From Devosia sp. 1566 (GTDB taxonomy: Bacteria; Pseudomonadota; Alphaproteobacteria; Rhizobiales; Devosiaceae), in NCBI RefSeq assembly GCF_004005995.1, contig NZ_CP034767.1:1178001-1242000 (forward strand): a stretch of 64,000 nucleotides of DNA, read 5' to 3'. Every line of letters starts with the position of its first letter. Positions within the stretch are counted from its first letter, which is position 1. Shown piece after piece: positions 25,715 to 35,114 of the stretch. The notes below the pieces were generated by a model. The model ran no database searches and was not told the DNA's origin. It was given only the letters and a program-made list of their open reading frames with translations. A program made the position numbers and the translations under genes.

Positions 25715-26689
25715 ATGTGCACCGGCGCCAACTACACCACCAAAGACCATTATTTCGGCCGCAATCTCGATCTGGAGTTCTCCTATAACGAGACCGTCAC
25801 GGTTACGCCGCGCAACTTCCCCTTCGAGTTCCGCAGAATGCCCAGGCTCGACACGCACCACGCCATCATCGGCATGGCGACCATCTCGGATGGCTATCCG
25901 CTGTACTACGACGCGACCAACGAGAAGGGGCTCAGCATGGCGGGGCTCAATTTCCCCGGTAATGCCGATTACAAGCCCGAAGCCCCCGGCCAGACCAATA
26001 TCACGCCCTTCGAGTTCATCCCCTGGATCCTGGGCAAGTTCGAAACGGTGGACCAGGTCAGGCAAGAGCTGCGCGCGTTCAACCTCGTGGACATTTCGTT
26101 CAGCGAGGCCTTCCCGCTCTCGCCACTGCACTGGATCATCTCGGACCGCAACAAGTCCATCACTGTGGAGTCGGTGCGCGACGGCCTGAAGGTCTACGAC
26201 AACCCCATCGGCGTGCTCACCAATAACCCGACCTTTGACATCCAGTCCTTCAACCTCAACAACTTCATGCACCTGTCGCGCAACCCGCCCGAGCAGCATT
26301 TCTCGGACCAGCTCAGCTTCGACGTCTACAGCCGCGGCATGGGCGCCATTGGATTGCCCGGCGATCTGTCTTCGTCCTCCCGCTTCGTCAAGGCCGCCTT
26401 CACCAAGCTGAACGCAATTTCGGGCGACTCCGAGTCGGAATCGATCAGCCAGTTCTTCAAGATCTTGGAGTCGGTGGCCCAGCAGCGCGGCTGCGTTGAC
26501 GTCGGCAACGGCAAATACGAGATCACCATCTACTCGTCGTGCTGCAACACCGACAAGGGCATCTATTACTACACGACCTACGAGAACAGCCAGGTCACCG
26601 GGGTCGACATGCGCAAGGAGGACCTCGACGGCTCCGCGCTGGCCGCCTATCCGCTGATCAAGGGCCAGCAGATCCAGATGCAGAACTGA
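25715..26689 (+). CDS. Choloylglycine hydrolase / linear amide C-N hydrolase
   Basis: A 324-residue Ntn hydrolase of the bile salt hydrolase/penicillin V acylase family. Cys2 becomes the N-terminal nucleophile after Met removal. Other catalytic positions are visible: R16 and D19 in FGRNLD, N79 in AGLNFPG, the Asn in GVLTNNPTFD and the Arg in SSSRFVKAAF. KGIYYYTTYENSQ and MRKEDLDGS match the C-terminal part of Gram-positive bile salt hydrolases closely. There is no signal peptide, so it is cytoplasmic. Natural substrates may be bile conjugates, penicillin V-like amides or acyl-homoserine lactones. It overlaps tail-to-tail with the DUF2267 gene. Confidence 0.88.
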   Translation: MCTGANYTTKDHYFGRNLDLEFSYNETVTVTPRNFPFEFRRMPRLDTHHAIIGMATISDGYPLYYDATNEKGLSMAGLNFPGNADYKPEAPGQTNITPFEFIPWILGKFETVDQVRQELRAFNLVDISFSEAFPLSPLHWIISDRNKSITVESVRDGLKVYDNPIGVLTNNPTFDIQSFNLNNFMHLSRNPPEQHFSDQLSFDVYSRGMGAIGLPGDLSSSSRFVKAAFTKLNAISGDSESESISQFFKILESVAQQRGCVDVGNGKYEITIYSSCCNTDKGIYYYTTYENSQVTGVDMRKEDLDGSALAAYPLIKGQQIQMQN

Positions 26690-27122
26690 GGTCTCGGCTG
26701 CCGGCCGGCGCCCAGAACTCCCGGGCGAATGGGGGCAGCTTGTCGAGGCACTCGGCAAAGCTCGATTGATCCGTGCTGCGCCACAGCACCGTCGCCACAT
26801 CCTCGATCGCGCTCGGGGGCGAGATATTATGGTTGGGCCGCAACTCCCGTACCTCCCGGCGCCATGCCGCGCGGTCCAGCACCGGAGCGGGAGCGGCGAG
26901 GGGGTCCCAGTCCATCACAAACAGCGCCCGCAGCATGGGCGGCAGGATCTGCACGAAGCTGATGCCCTCCTGAGCCGTCAGTCGCCGCCGAAACGCCAGC
27001 AACACCCCTTGGAGCGTGGTATAGGCCTGGTGGCGCGTCGCCAGTCCCGCTTCCTCGGCAATCGCGGCCAGCAACGCATCGAACTCAGCCGAAGCCCGCC
27101 GGTATTCGTTCGGCACCGTCAT
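26658..27122 (-). CDS. DUF2267 domain protein
   Basis: A 154-residue protein of the DUF2267 type: helical, with HQAYTTLQGVLLAFRRRL, an ILPPMLRALFVMDWDP core and VLWRSTDQ. The second ATG (27122) was chosen because AGGAGG lies six bases upstream of it but abuts the first ATG (27128). The gene is convergent with the hydrolase gene and overlaps it by 32 bases at the 3' end. The function of the family is unknown. Confidence 0.75.
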   Translation of the reverse strand: MTVPNEYRRASAEFDALLAAIAEEAGLATRHQAYTTLQGVLLAFRRRLTAQEGISFVQILPPMLRALFVMDWDPLAAPAPVLDRAAWRREVRELRPNHNISPPSAIEDVATVLWRSTDQSSFAECLDKLPPFAREFWAPAGSRDLSSASGSAGP

Positions 27123-27265
27123 CCGCATCCTCCTCTCAGCCGATCACCAATCTGCCACCACTTGGCCGCGCGCGCACGCTGGCGGCGCCAATTCGCGCCC
27201 TCCTGACAAGACTTGTCCCGCGCGGCCCGTAAACCGCCAGCAGCAATCAATCAGGAGGCACGGAG

Positions 27266-28006
27266 ATGAGTGAGTTTGTGGATAAAACCGCCCTGGTCAC
27301 CGGGGCTGGCTCGGGCATCGGGGAAGCGACGGCTCGGGCCCTGCACGGGGCGGGAGCGCGGGTGTTTGTCGGCGTGCACACGCTCGAACAAGCACAGCGC
27401 CTGCAGCGCGAACTGCCGGGCATCGTTGCCGCGCCCTGCGACGTGCGGGACCCCGCTGCCGTCGAGCGCATGGTGGCGCAGGCCGTGGCGGCGTTCGGCC
27501 GCCTCGAGCTTTGCGTCAACTGTGTCGGCATCACCGGACCCGCGCCAACCCCCATTGCCGATTACGATCCGACGGTTTGGGCCGAAGTCATCGCCACCGA
27601 TCTCACCGGCATGTTCCATTGCCTCAAATACCAGGTACCGGCGCTTGCGGCGGCTGGCACTGGGGCCATTGTCAACCTGTCCTCGGCTAATGGCGTGGTC
27701 GGCATTCCCGGCATGGCTGCCTATACTGCAGCCAAGCACGGCGTCGTGGGTCTTACTCGCAGCGCTGCTCTGGAGCTCGCCAACATCGGCATTCGCGTCA
27801 ACGCCGTCGCACCCGGCTATGTGGCCACGCCCAAAGTGCTCGCCGCCGGCGAAGATGCGCTGACCCTGTTCCGCCAAAGCCACCCGATGGGGCGGCTGGC
27901 CGAGCCCGAGGAAGTCGCCGAGTTCATCCTCTTCCTGCTATCCCCGCGCAGCGCCTTCGCCACTGGCGCGGTTTACGCGCTGGATGGTGGCTACACCGCC
28001 CAATGA
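27266..28006 (+). CDS. SDR family oxidoreductase
   Basis: A 246-residue classical short-chain dehydrogenase/reductase. The cofactor site is VTGAGSGIGEAT, the structural motif NCVGITG replaces the usual NNAG, the catalytic Ser lies in VNLSSANG and the catalytic pair is Y-x3-K in AYTAAKHG. The C-terminal FATGAVYALDGGYTAQ is typical. AGGAGG is present before the ATG. Substrate not predictable; FabG-like and sugar or steroid dehydrogenases share this layout. Confidence 0.88.
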   Translation: MSEFVDKTALVTGAGSGIGEATARALHGAGARVFVGVHTLEQAQRLQRELPGIVAAPCDVRDPAAVERMVAQAVAAFGRLELCVNCVGITGPAPTPIADYDPTVWAEVIATDLTGMFHCLKYQVPALAAAGTGAIVNLSSANGVVGIPGMAAYTAAKHGVVGLTRSAALELANIGIRVNAVAPGYVATPKVLAAGEDALTLFRQSHPMGRLAEPEEVAEFILFLLSPRSAFATGAVYALDGGYTAQ

Positions 28007-28022
28007 CGCCGGCGCACATACG

Positions 28023-28050
28023 AAAAGGGCGACCACCCGGCCGCCCCTTG
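28023..28050. terminator. Bidirectional terminator between convergent genes
   Basis: AAAAGGGCG pairs with CGCCCCTT, giving T-rich ends on both strands. It sits between the SDR gene and the convergent secreted-protein gene. Confidence 0.6.
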
Positions 28051-28073
28051 CAGTCATCCTTTGGGCTCAAAGA

Positions 28074-28601
28074 CTATTTGCTGAACGGCACATTGGCGCG
28101 GATGCTTTCGCCAGTTTCAACATAAACCACGTTGAAGCCCACCGTGATCTCGTCCTGGTCGAGCGCAATATCGGCCGAGATATCGTATTCCTTGCCTTCT
28201 TCGTCCTGGTCGCGTTCGCGCAGGTTGAACAGCAATCCCTTGCCGCGCTTTTGCCCCACGGCAATGCCCGAAAAAGCGGCGTTGGAGGTCATCGCCGCCT
28301 CGAACCGCCGCTGCGCGTCCACATAGGCGAGCGTGCCATTGATCGAGAGCACCTTGCCGGCCAGCGTGCAGCGCCCGCTATAATTGACCTTGTCGCTATT
28401 GCCCGTGCTGACCTTGAGCCGGCACACCACGGTTTCCGAGCGATCCCCGGTCAGCGTGCCGCGGCCGCGCCAATCCCCGATATAGGATTGGAGCAGGGCC
28501 ACATCGGCCGGCGCAGCAAAGGCCGGCGCCGCACCAACAACGCCAGACAAGGCAAGACCCGCGAATGCCAGGGCACGCGCCACAGGCCCGAAATAGTTCA
28601 T
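28074..28601 (-). CDS. Secreted beta-rich hypothetical protein
   Basis: A 175-residue protein with a signal peptide (ALAFAGLALSGVVGAAPAFA, residues 10-29). The mature part has a lipocalin-like or DUF1579-like pattern: YIGDWRGRGTLTGD, two cysteines (VVCRL and GRCTL) and SINGTLAYVDAQRRFEA. GGAGGG lies ahead of the ATG. Periplasmic ligand binding is possible; no family assignment is secure. Confidence 0.7.
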   Translation of the reverse strand: MNYFGPVARALAFAGLALSGVVGAAPAFAAPADVALLQSYIGDWRGRGTLTGDRSETVVCRLKVSTGNSDKVNYSGRCTLAGKVLSINGTLAYVDAQRRFEAAMTSNAAFSGIAVGQKRGKGLLFNLRERDQDEEGKEYDISADIALDQDEITVGFNVVYVETGESIRANVPFSK

Positions 28602-28723
28602 CCTAACCCTCCGAATGGAAAAACTGCCCCCCGGCCACAGCGCCCGAGCTTAGCAAAACCCTGCTGCCGCGCGGCAAAATTCGCGACAATGTGAACAACC
28701 CAGATCCCACGCCAGCGAGCCAG

Positions 28724-31111
28724 CTACGAAACGATCGAGGACGGCGCCGCGCCGCGGGAAGCCGCTTCTCCGCTCGGATCATCGGGCGTCGATTCATGAT
28801 CGGCCATGCGCACCTTGATCTTGCCCAGCGGGTGAAAGAACTTGCCGCCCGCGGCCAGCAAGGCCGGCAGGATGAACAGATCCCCGATCACGGCAAAGGC
28901 CAGCGTCGATACGAACAGCTTGCCGAACAGCGCTACCTGCGGCAGCTCCGAAAAGGTCACGATCACCACCCCGGCGCAGAGGATGATCGTCGTCGCGACG
29001 ATGGCGCCGCCGATCCGGTCCAGCGTGTGCTTGACCGCCGCCAGGTGCTCCATGCCTTCCTCTCGTCGCGCATGCAGATAATGCGACAGGAAATGCACGG
29101 TGTCGTCCACCGCGATGCCAAAGGCGATGGTCAGCGCAATCACCGTGGTCAGTTGCAGCCCGGCGCCCGAGAAATACAGCCACGCCTCCGTTCCCAGCAC
29201 GGGAAAGAGGTTGGGAATGGCCGAAGCCAGCGCCACCCGGAAGCTCTGGAAGGCAAAGCCGATCAGCCCCAGATTGACCAGCACCGACAACGTCAGGTCG
29301 AGCTGCAGCCCGCTCACGATCTGGTCGGTGGCAAAGGTCGTCATCACCCGGAACCCGCCGATTTCAGCGCCCTCGATCCCCGCCGTCCGCAGTTCCGCCG
29401 TCACATCGGTGACGAGGTCCTTGAGCGAATCCGAATCAAGGATCGTCGGCATGAACCCGGTCACCAGCGCCTGGGAGCCGTCGTCATTGATGAAGCGCCG
29501 CTTCATGAACGGGCCCACGGCCTCAAACACCTCTTCGCGCGTAAAGCCCGCTTCGGTGTAATTGGTCAGGCTGGCGGCGGAGATGACCTTGTTCTCCCCT
29601 AGGTGGGCTTCCATGATCTCGTGCACGCGCCGGATCGTCTCGAAATCCTCGGGCGCGACATTGGGATCGTTCTGCTGCAGCGGCACCCGCACATAAAGCG
29701 GCGCCACCCCGCCCACACCCTGGTCGATCTGCTGCGCCGCAGTGATCGCGCTGGATTCGCGCGCGGTGAAATCCTCGAAGGCGAAATGCGGCTTGATCAG
29801 GAAGTAGGGGACGAACAGGACGAGCGTGACCGCGATGGCGACGATTGAAACCAGTCGCCCATAGCGCCGGGCGAGAAACCAGCTCAGGGGCAGGGGAGCC
29901 GTCAGCACCAGGCTCGATCGCTTAGGTGCCTTGAAACCGAGCCGCAGCGATAGCTTGAGCATTAGCGGCATGAAGGTCATCAGGCACACAAACAGCAGGA
30001 ACGAGCCGATCGCCCCCGCGATCGAAAACTCGCGCACGCCCTGGCCTGGGGTCAGCGACAACGACGCAAAGCTCACCAGTGTTGTCAGCATGGTCAACGC
30101 CGCGGCCGGCCCCACCAGCTTGACCGTGGCATCCACCGCCTTGTTGGGCTCCATCCCGTCGTCGCGCCAAAAGGCTAGCCAGTTAAAAACGAAGAACATG
30201 GATTCGGCGAACGAGATCACCAACACCAGCGTCGTCACCAGGATGGTGAGGAACGAGAACGAGCCGAAAAACAGCAGGATGATTCCCATCGTCCACATCA
30301 CTGCCACAAACGGCGTCGCGGCAACGAGAATGGCGCCCGGCAGCGAGCGCAGCGCGAGGAGCGCGATCAGCGACCCCAGCCCAAAGCCCCAGACGGTGAA
30401 CTTGAGCTGGTCGCTAACCGCCGCGTTCAGCATTTCCGTGGTCCAGACCGGCGGGCCGGTCAACTCCACCTGGATGTCTGCGTCCTGGTAAAGGGCGATG
30501 GTTTCGCGCAGGGAGGCGATCATCGCCTTTTCCCCGTTTTCCTGCACCGCATCGCGGTTGGGGAACATGATCAGCACCACGCCCGACAAATCGGGTGTGA
30601 TCAGGTTGCGCATCATCGGGTCGTTCTGCTGCAGCTCACTCAGCGCCGCCGCAACCTCCGCCGGATCAGTCATCCCTTCAGGCACTGCCGGCACCGAGCC
30701 GCCGCCGCCATCAGGCTTGCGCAGCGTAAAGGGCGACATCGTGCCCACTGCGTATTCGCTCAGCTCCATGTCGAAGGCCAGCTCGCGCACCCGCTCAAGC
30801 ACTTCCGGATCGGTCAGGCGAGGCGAGGTCACCAGCACATAGATGTCGTTTTCAAAGGTGCCGAAATTCTCCGACAGCCGCTGATAGGCGTCGTAATGCT
30901 CGCCCGACTCGGCAAACACCCGCAGCAGGTCCCCATCCACATTGGCGCGTGGGATTTGGCTGAACGCCAGGGCCGTAATCGCCAGCACGGCAAGTGCCAC
31001 CGCCAGCGGATAGCGCAGTGTGGTCAAACCGATATGTTCAAGCCCAAAGCCGATGGAGCGGTCATGCGTCACCCGGGCCAGGGCGCGCTGGAGCAAAGCA
31101 GAAAAGGCCAA
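28724..31111 (-). CDS. MMPL/RND-family exporter
   Basis: A 795-residue membrane protein with two repeats of one helix, a large periplasmic loop and a five-helix block (about 30-430 and 440-780). The sterol-sensing-like blocks are visible: ISFAESMFFVFNWLAF in the first half and LTIAFGIAVDDTVHFLSHYLHARRE in the second. Such proteins export lipids, hopanoids or hydrophobic compounds, or act with a partner. No partner genes flank it. The start is TTG at 31111; an in-frame GTG 13 codons later is an alternative. Confidence 0.85.
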   Translation of the reverse strand: MAFSALLQRALARVTHDRSIGFGLEHIGLTTLRYPLAVALAVLAITALAFSQIPRANVDGDLLRVFAESGEHYDAYQRLSENFGTFENDIYVLVTSPRLTDPEVLERVRELAFDMELSEYAVGTMSPFTLRKPDGGGGSVPAVPEGMTDPAEVAAALSELQQNDPMMRNLITPDLSGVVLIMFPNRDAVQENGEKAMIASLRETIALYQDADIQVELTGPPVWTTEMLNAAVSDQLKFTVWGFGLGSLIALLALRSLPGAILVAATPFVAVMWTMGIILLFFGSFSFLTILVTTLVLVISFAESMFFVFNWLAFWRDDGMEPNKAVDATVKLVGPAAALTMLTTLVSFASLSLTPGQGVREFSIAGAIGSFLLFVCLMTFMPLMLKLSLRLGFKAPKRSSLVLTAPLPLSWFLARRYGRLVSIVAIAVTLVLFVPYFLIKPHFAFEDFTARESSAITAAQQIDQGVGGVAPLYVRVPLQQNDPNVAPEDFETIRRVHEIMEAHLGENKVISAASLTNYTEAGFTREEVFEAVGPFMKRRFINDDGSQALVTGFMPTILDSDSLKDLVTDVTAELRTAGIEGAEIGGFRVMTTFATDQIVSGLQLDLTLSVLVNLGLIGFAFQSFRVALASAIPNLFPVLGTEAWLYFSGAGLQLTTVIALTIAFGIAVDDTVHFLSHYLHARREEGMEHLAAVKHTLDRIGGAIVATTIILCAGVVIVTFSELPQVALFGKLFVSTLAFAVIGDLFILPALLAAGGKFFHPLGKIKVRMADHESTPDDPSGEAASRGAAPSSIVS

Positions 31112-31237
31112 GACACCCGGTCTCCACGTATAAGGCGACGAATTGGCGCGATTTCTACGGCTTTGCGGCAGTTGCGTCCAGCAGCCACTGTAGTGCTGGG
31201 CGCAATGTTGTTGGTGTGTGCTTGGAAAAGCGCTGGC

Positions 31238-32113
31238 TTAACTTGCCAGACTCTCGCGGTGCAGGGCCAGCACCGCTTGCAGGTTTTGCGGCGCGCGGCC
31301 GGTAAACCGCTCCACCGTGTCGGCAACAATGGCGTGGTGACCCTCGGCAGCATCGCGGTCAAACGCCACCAGCAGATTGGCCATGAAGGGCGGCAGGCCC
31401 GCTGCCAGCATGCCTTCGAGCAACTGCTCGGGCGTCACCCCGATCCGGGCAATGCTCTTGCCGGACAGCTCGCTGAGCAGACGCGCAACTTCTTCCTGGG
31501 TCACCGGGGCAGGGCCGGTCACATCGAAAATGTTCTGCCCTTGCGCCTCGAGCAACGCGCCCGCCGCGGTGCGGGCGCAGTCGGCCCGGCTCACATAAGC
31601 ACGGCCCTTGCCCGCCGTGGCATCGAACATTTGCCCCGATCGCAGCGCTCCCGCGGCGCCCATCAGCACCGCCTCGGCATAGATGTGATTGCGCAGCACA
31701 GTGAACTCGAGCCCCGATGCCGCCACCGCCTGCTCGGTCCAGTAATGATCGGCAATGCCCCCGGCGCTGGCGTTCGGCCGGGGATTGGGGGCTGAGGTAT
31801 AGATGATGTGCTGCACGCCAGCGCTGCGGGCCGCTTGCACGGCTGCGCGCTGCTGCTCGGCCCGGTTTGCCGCGACCGTACTGATCATCAGCATGCGCTC
31901 GACGCCGTCCAGCTTGGCGGCCAGATCGGGGTCATCGAAGTCGATTTGCCGCAATTCGACCTCGCGTCCCTCGAATTCTGCCAGCTTGCCCGGCTCGCGC
32001 GAGCCCGCAATGATCCGCCGCGCCCCCTTGGCCAGCAATTCCTCCACCACCAGCCGGCCCAACTGGCCACCGGCCCCGGTTACCAGCACTGTTTTGTCGG
32101 CAAAACGGCTCAT
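31238..32113 (-). CDS. NmrA-like NAD(P)-binding protein, QorB type
   Basis: A 291-residue atypical SDR. The N-terminal dinucleotide site is VLVTGAGGQLGRLVVEELL, then MLMISTVAANRAEQQRAAVQAA and HIIYTSAPNPR, as in NAD(P)H:quinone oxidoreductase QorB. The ATG at 32113 was chosen (AGGAG with a 7-base gap); the adjacent ATG at 32116 is possible. The long N-terminal extension of the open frame lacks a ribosome site. It is divergent from gyrA. In enterobacteria qorB lies next to an HxlR regulator, which is not seen here. Confidence 0.82.
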   Translation of the reverse strand: MSRFADKTVLVTGAGGQLGRLVVEELLAKGARRIIAGSREPGKLAEFEGREVELRQIDFDDPDLAAKLDGVERMLMISTVAANRAEQQRAAVQAARSAGVQHIIYTSAPNPRPNASAGGIADHYWTEQAVAASGLEFTVLRNHIYAEAVLMGAAGALRSGQMFDATAGKGRAYVSRADCARTAAGALLEAQGQNIFDVTGPAPVTQEEVARLLSELSGKSIARIGVTPEQLLEGMLAAGLPPFMANLLVAFDRDAAEGHHAIVADTVERFTGRAPQNLQAVLALHRESLAS

Positions 32114-32330
32114 CATCGTGCTCCTTGTTCGGGCGTGAGGCAGGTGCCGCCCGGCACTTGGCCCTCGCCCCAGACTTAATGAGCGCGCAGCGGACTTGTA
32201 AGAAGGCACCTGCCTTATACCGCCCCCCACCTTATCAATGCCCGGCGACAAGGGGTCCCACCGCCACGATTGGTAATTTCGCGCGAAATCACCTATTTAC
32301 TACTCAGCTGAATCAACCCGAATCGATACC

Positions 32331-35108
32331 GTGACCGATACGCCCGACACCGGAACCGGCGCGCCCCCGCCCTCCGACGATATCGCCCTCATCTCCATCA
32401 CCGACGAGATGCGCAAATCCTATCTCGATTACGCCATGAGCGTGATCGTGAGTCGGGCCTTGCCCGACGTGCGCGACGGCCTCAAGCCCGTGCACCGGCG
32501 CATCCTGTTCTCGATGAGCGAGAATGGCTACGAGTGGAACAAGCCCTATCGTAAGTCCGCCCGCGTGGTCGGCGACGTTATCGGTAAATACCACCCGCAC
32601 GGCGATCAGTCGGTTTACATGGCGCTGGTGCGCATGGCCCAGGATTTCTCCATGGGCCAGCTGCTGGTGGAAGGGCAGGGCAATTTCGGCTCGGTCGACG
32701 GCGATATGCCCGCCGCAATGCGTTACACCGAAGTGCGCATGCAGCGCATCACCAACAGCATGCTCGACGATCTCGACAAGGATACCGTCGATTTCCGCGA
32801 CAACTATGACGGCTCCGAGCGCGAGCCTTCCGTGCTTCCGGCCCGCTTCCCCAATATGCTGGTCAATGGCGGCGGCGGTATTGCGGTGGGCATGGCCACC
32901 AATATCCCGACGCACAACCTAGCCGAAACCATCAACGCCGCGCTGATCCTGCTCGACAATGGCGAAGCCACGGTCGACGACCTGCTCGAAGTTCTGCCCG
33001 GCCCCGATTTCCCGACCGGCGGCATCATCCTTGGCCGCGCCGGCATTCGCGCCGCCTATGAAACGGGCCGCGGCTCGGTTCTGGTGCGCGGGCGGGTTGC
33101 CATCGAGGAAGTGCGCAAGGAACGCGAAGCCATCATCATCACCGAGTTGCCCTATCAGGTGAACAAGGCGACGCTGGTGGAAAAGATCGCCGAACTCGTG
33201 CGCGACAAGCGCATCGAAGGCATCTCCGACATGCGCGACGAATCCAGCCGCGAAGGCATGCGCGTCGTGGTCGAGATCAAGCGCGACGCGCTGCCTGACG
33301 TCGTGCTCAACCAGCTCTACCGTTACACCCAGCTGCAATCCTCCTTCGGCTGCAACTTCGTGGCGCTCAATGGCGGCAAGCCGCAGCTGATGACCCTCAA
33401 GGAAATCCTTGAGGCCTTTATCGCCTTCCGCCATGAAGTCGTGACGCGCCGCGCCCGGTTCCTCCTCAACAAGGCCCGTGACCGCGCCCATATCCTGGTT
33501 GGCCTGGCCGTCGCCGTCGCCAATATCGACGAAGTCATCGCCCTGATCCGCACGGCGCCCGATCCCGCGACCGCGCGCGAGCAGTTGATGACCCGCCGCT
33601 GGCCGGCTGCCGATGTAGCCCCGCTCATCGCGCTGATCGATGATCCACGCCACCGCATCAACGAGGACGGCACCTTCAACCTCTCCGAGGAACAGGCCCG
33701 CGCCATCCTCGAGCTGCGCCTCGCCCGCCTCACCGCCCTTGGCCGCGACGAAATCGGCGAAGAACTCAACGGCCTTGGCGCCGAGATCAGCGATTACCTC
33801 GATATCCTGCGCTCGCGCGAGCGCGTGATCGACATCATCCGCGACGAACTGGTTGCCATCCGCGACCAGTTTGGCACCCCCCGCCGCACCGAAATCGCCG
33901 ACAGCCTCGCCGATTTCGACGACGAGGACCTGATCGCGCGCGAAGACATGGTCGTCACCGTTTCCCATGGCGGCTACATCAAGCGCGTGCCGCTTTCGAC
34001 CTACCGGGCGCAGCGCCGCGGCGGCAAGGGCCGCTCGGGTATGCAGACCCGCGACGAGGATTTCGTTTCGCGCCTCTTTGTCGCCAGCACCCACACTCCG
34101 GTGCTGTTCTTCACCTCGCGCGGCATCGCCTACAAGCTCAAGGTCTGGCGCCTGCCGCTCGCAGCCGCCAATGCCCGCGGCAAGGCGCTGATCAACATCC
34201 TGCCGCTCGAGCAGGGCGAACGCGTCACCTCCATCCTGCCGCTGCCCGAGGACGAGGCCACCTGGTCCGATCTCGACATCATGTTCGCGACCTCGCGCGG
34301 CACGGTGCGCCGCAATTCGCTGGCCGATTTCACCTCGGTCAACCGCAACGGCAAGATCGCCATGAAGCTCGACGAGGGCGATCGCATCGTTTCCGTCGAA
34401 ACGGCCAGCGCCACCGACGACATCATGCTCACCACCGCACTGGGCCGGGCCATCCGCTTCGGCATCAACGATGTGCGTGTGTTCAAGGGTCGCGACTCCA
34501 CCGGCGTGCGCGGCGTGCAGCTGGGCGAGGGGGATACCGTTATCTCCATGTCGATCCTCCGGCACTTCGAGGCCACCCCGGCCGAGCGCAACACCTTCAT
34601 CAAGCAATACGGCGCCAATCGCCGTGCCGCGACCGGTGAAGAGGCCGAGGTCGAGCTCACCGGCAGCGAGGACAGCGAAGAGGATGTGGGCGTCACCGCA
34701 CTGTCCGTCGAGCGCTATGCGGAAATGGACGCCGCCCAGCAGTTCGTCCTCACCGTCAACGAAAAGGGCTTCGGCAAGATCTCGTCTTCCTACGATTTCC
34801 GCCTGTCCAACCGCGGCGGCAAGGGCATCCGCGCTACCGACCAAAGCAAGCTCGACGAGATCGGCCATCTCGTTGCGTCCTTCCCAGTGGAGGAAAGCGA
34901 TCAGCTCATGCTCGTGTCCGATCGCGGTCAACTGATCCGCGTCCCGGTCGACGGCATCCGCTTCTCGAGCCGCGCCTCCAAGGGCGTGCGCATCTTCTCG
35001 ACCGGCGCGGGTGAAAAGGTCGTTTCCGTGGAACGCATCAGCGAGCCCGAAGGCGACGACCCCGGCGAAGTCGACGGCAGCGACGCCATCGCCCCCTCGG
35101 GCGAATAA
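32331..35108 (+). CDS. gyrA: DNA gyrase subunit A
   Basis: A 925-residue GyrA (GTG start), the DNA-cleaving subunit of the type II topoisomerase that introduces negative supercoils. Near the N-terminus are [22 protein letters not shown] and the active-site Tyr in [10 protein letters not shown]. The C-terminal beta-pinwheel contains the GyrA box region [12 protein letters not shown]. In the quinolone-resistance-determining region, E. coli positions 83 and 87 (Ser and Asp) are Gln93 and Met97 here ([17 protein letters not shown]). It is slightly longer than the E. coli protein (875). Confidence 0.97.
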   Translation: MTDTPDTGTGAPPPSDDIALISITDEMRKSYLDYAMSVIVSRALPDVRDGLKPVHRRILFSMSENGYEWNKPYRKSARVVGDVIGKYHPHGDQSVYMALVRMAQDFSMGQLLVEGQGNFGSVDGDMPAAMRYTEVRMQRITNSMLDDLDKDTVDFRDNYDGSEREPSVLPARFPNMLVNGGGGIAVGMATNIPTHNLAETINAALILLDNGEATVDDLLEVLPGPDFPTGGIILGRAGIRAAYETGRGSVLVRGRVAIEEVRKEREAIIITELPYQVNKATLVEKIAELVRDKRIEGISDMRDESSREGMRVVVEIKRDALPDVVLNQLYRYTQLQSSFGCNFVALNGGKPQLMTLKEILEAFIAFRHEVVTRRARFLLNKARDRAHILVGLAVAVANIDEVIALIRTAPDPATAREQLMTRRWPAADVAPLIALIDDPRHRINEDGTFNLSEEQARAILELRLARLTALGRDEIGEELNGLGAEISDYLDILRSRERVIDIIRDELVAIRDQFGTPRRTEIADSLADFDDEDLIAREDMVVTVSHGGYIKRVPLSTYRAQRRGGKGRSGMQTRDEDFVSRLFVASTHTPVLFFTSRGIAYKLKVWRLPLAAANARGKALINILPLEQGERVTSILPLPEDEATWSDLDIMFATSRGTVRRNSLADFTSVNRNGKIAMKLDEGDRIVSVETASATDDIMLTTALGRAIRFGINDVRVFKGRDSTGVRGVQLGEGDTVISMSILRHFEATPAERNTFIKQYGANRRAATGEEAEVELTGSEDSEEDVGVTALSVERYAEMDAAQQFVLTVNEKGFGKISSSYDFRLSNRGGKGIRATDQSKLDEIGHLVASFPVEESDQLMLVSDRGQLIRVPVDGIRFSSRASKGVRIFSTGAGEKVVSVERISEPEGDDPGEVDGSDAIAPSGE

Positions 35109-35114
35109 CCAAAC

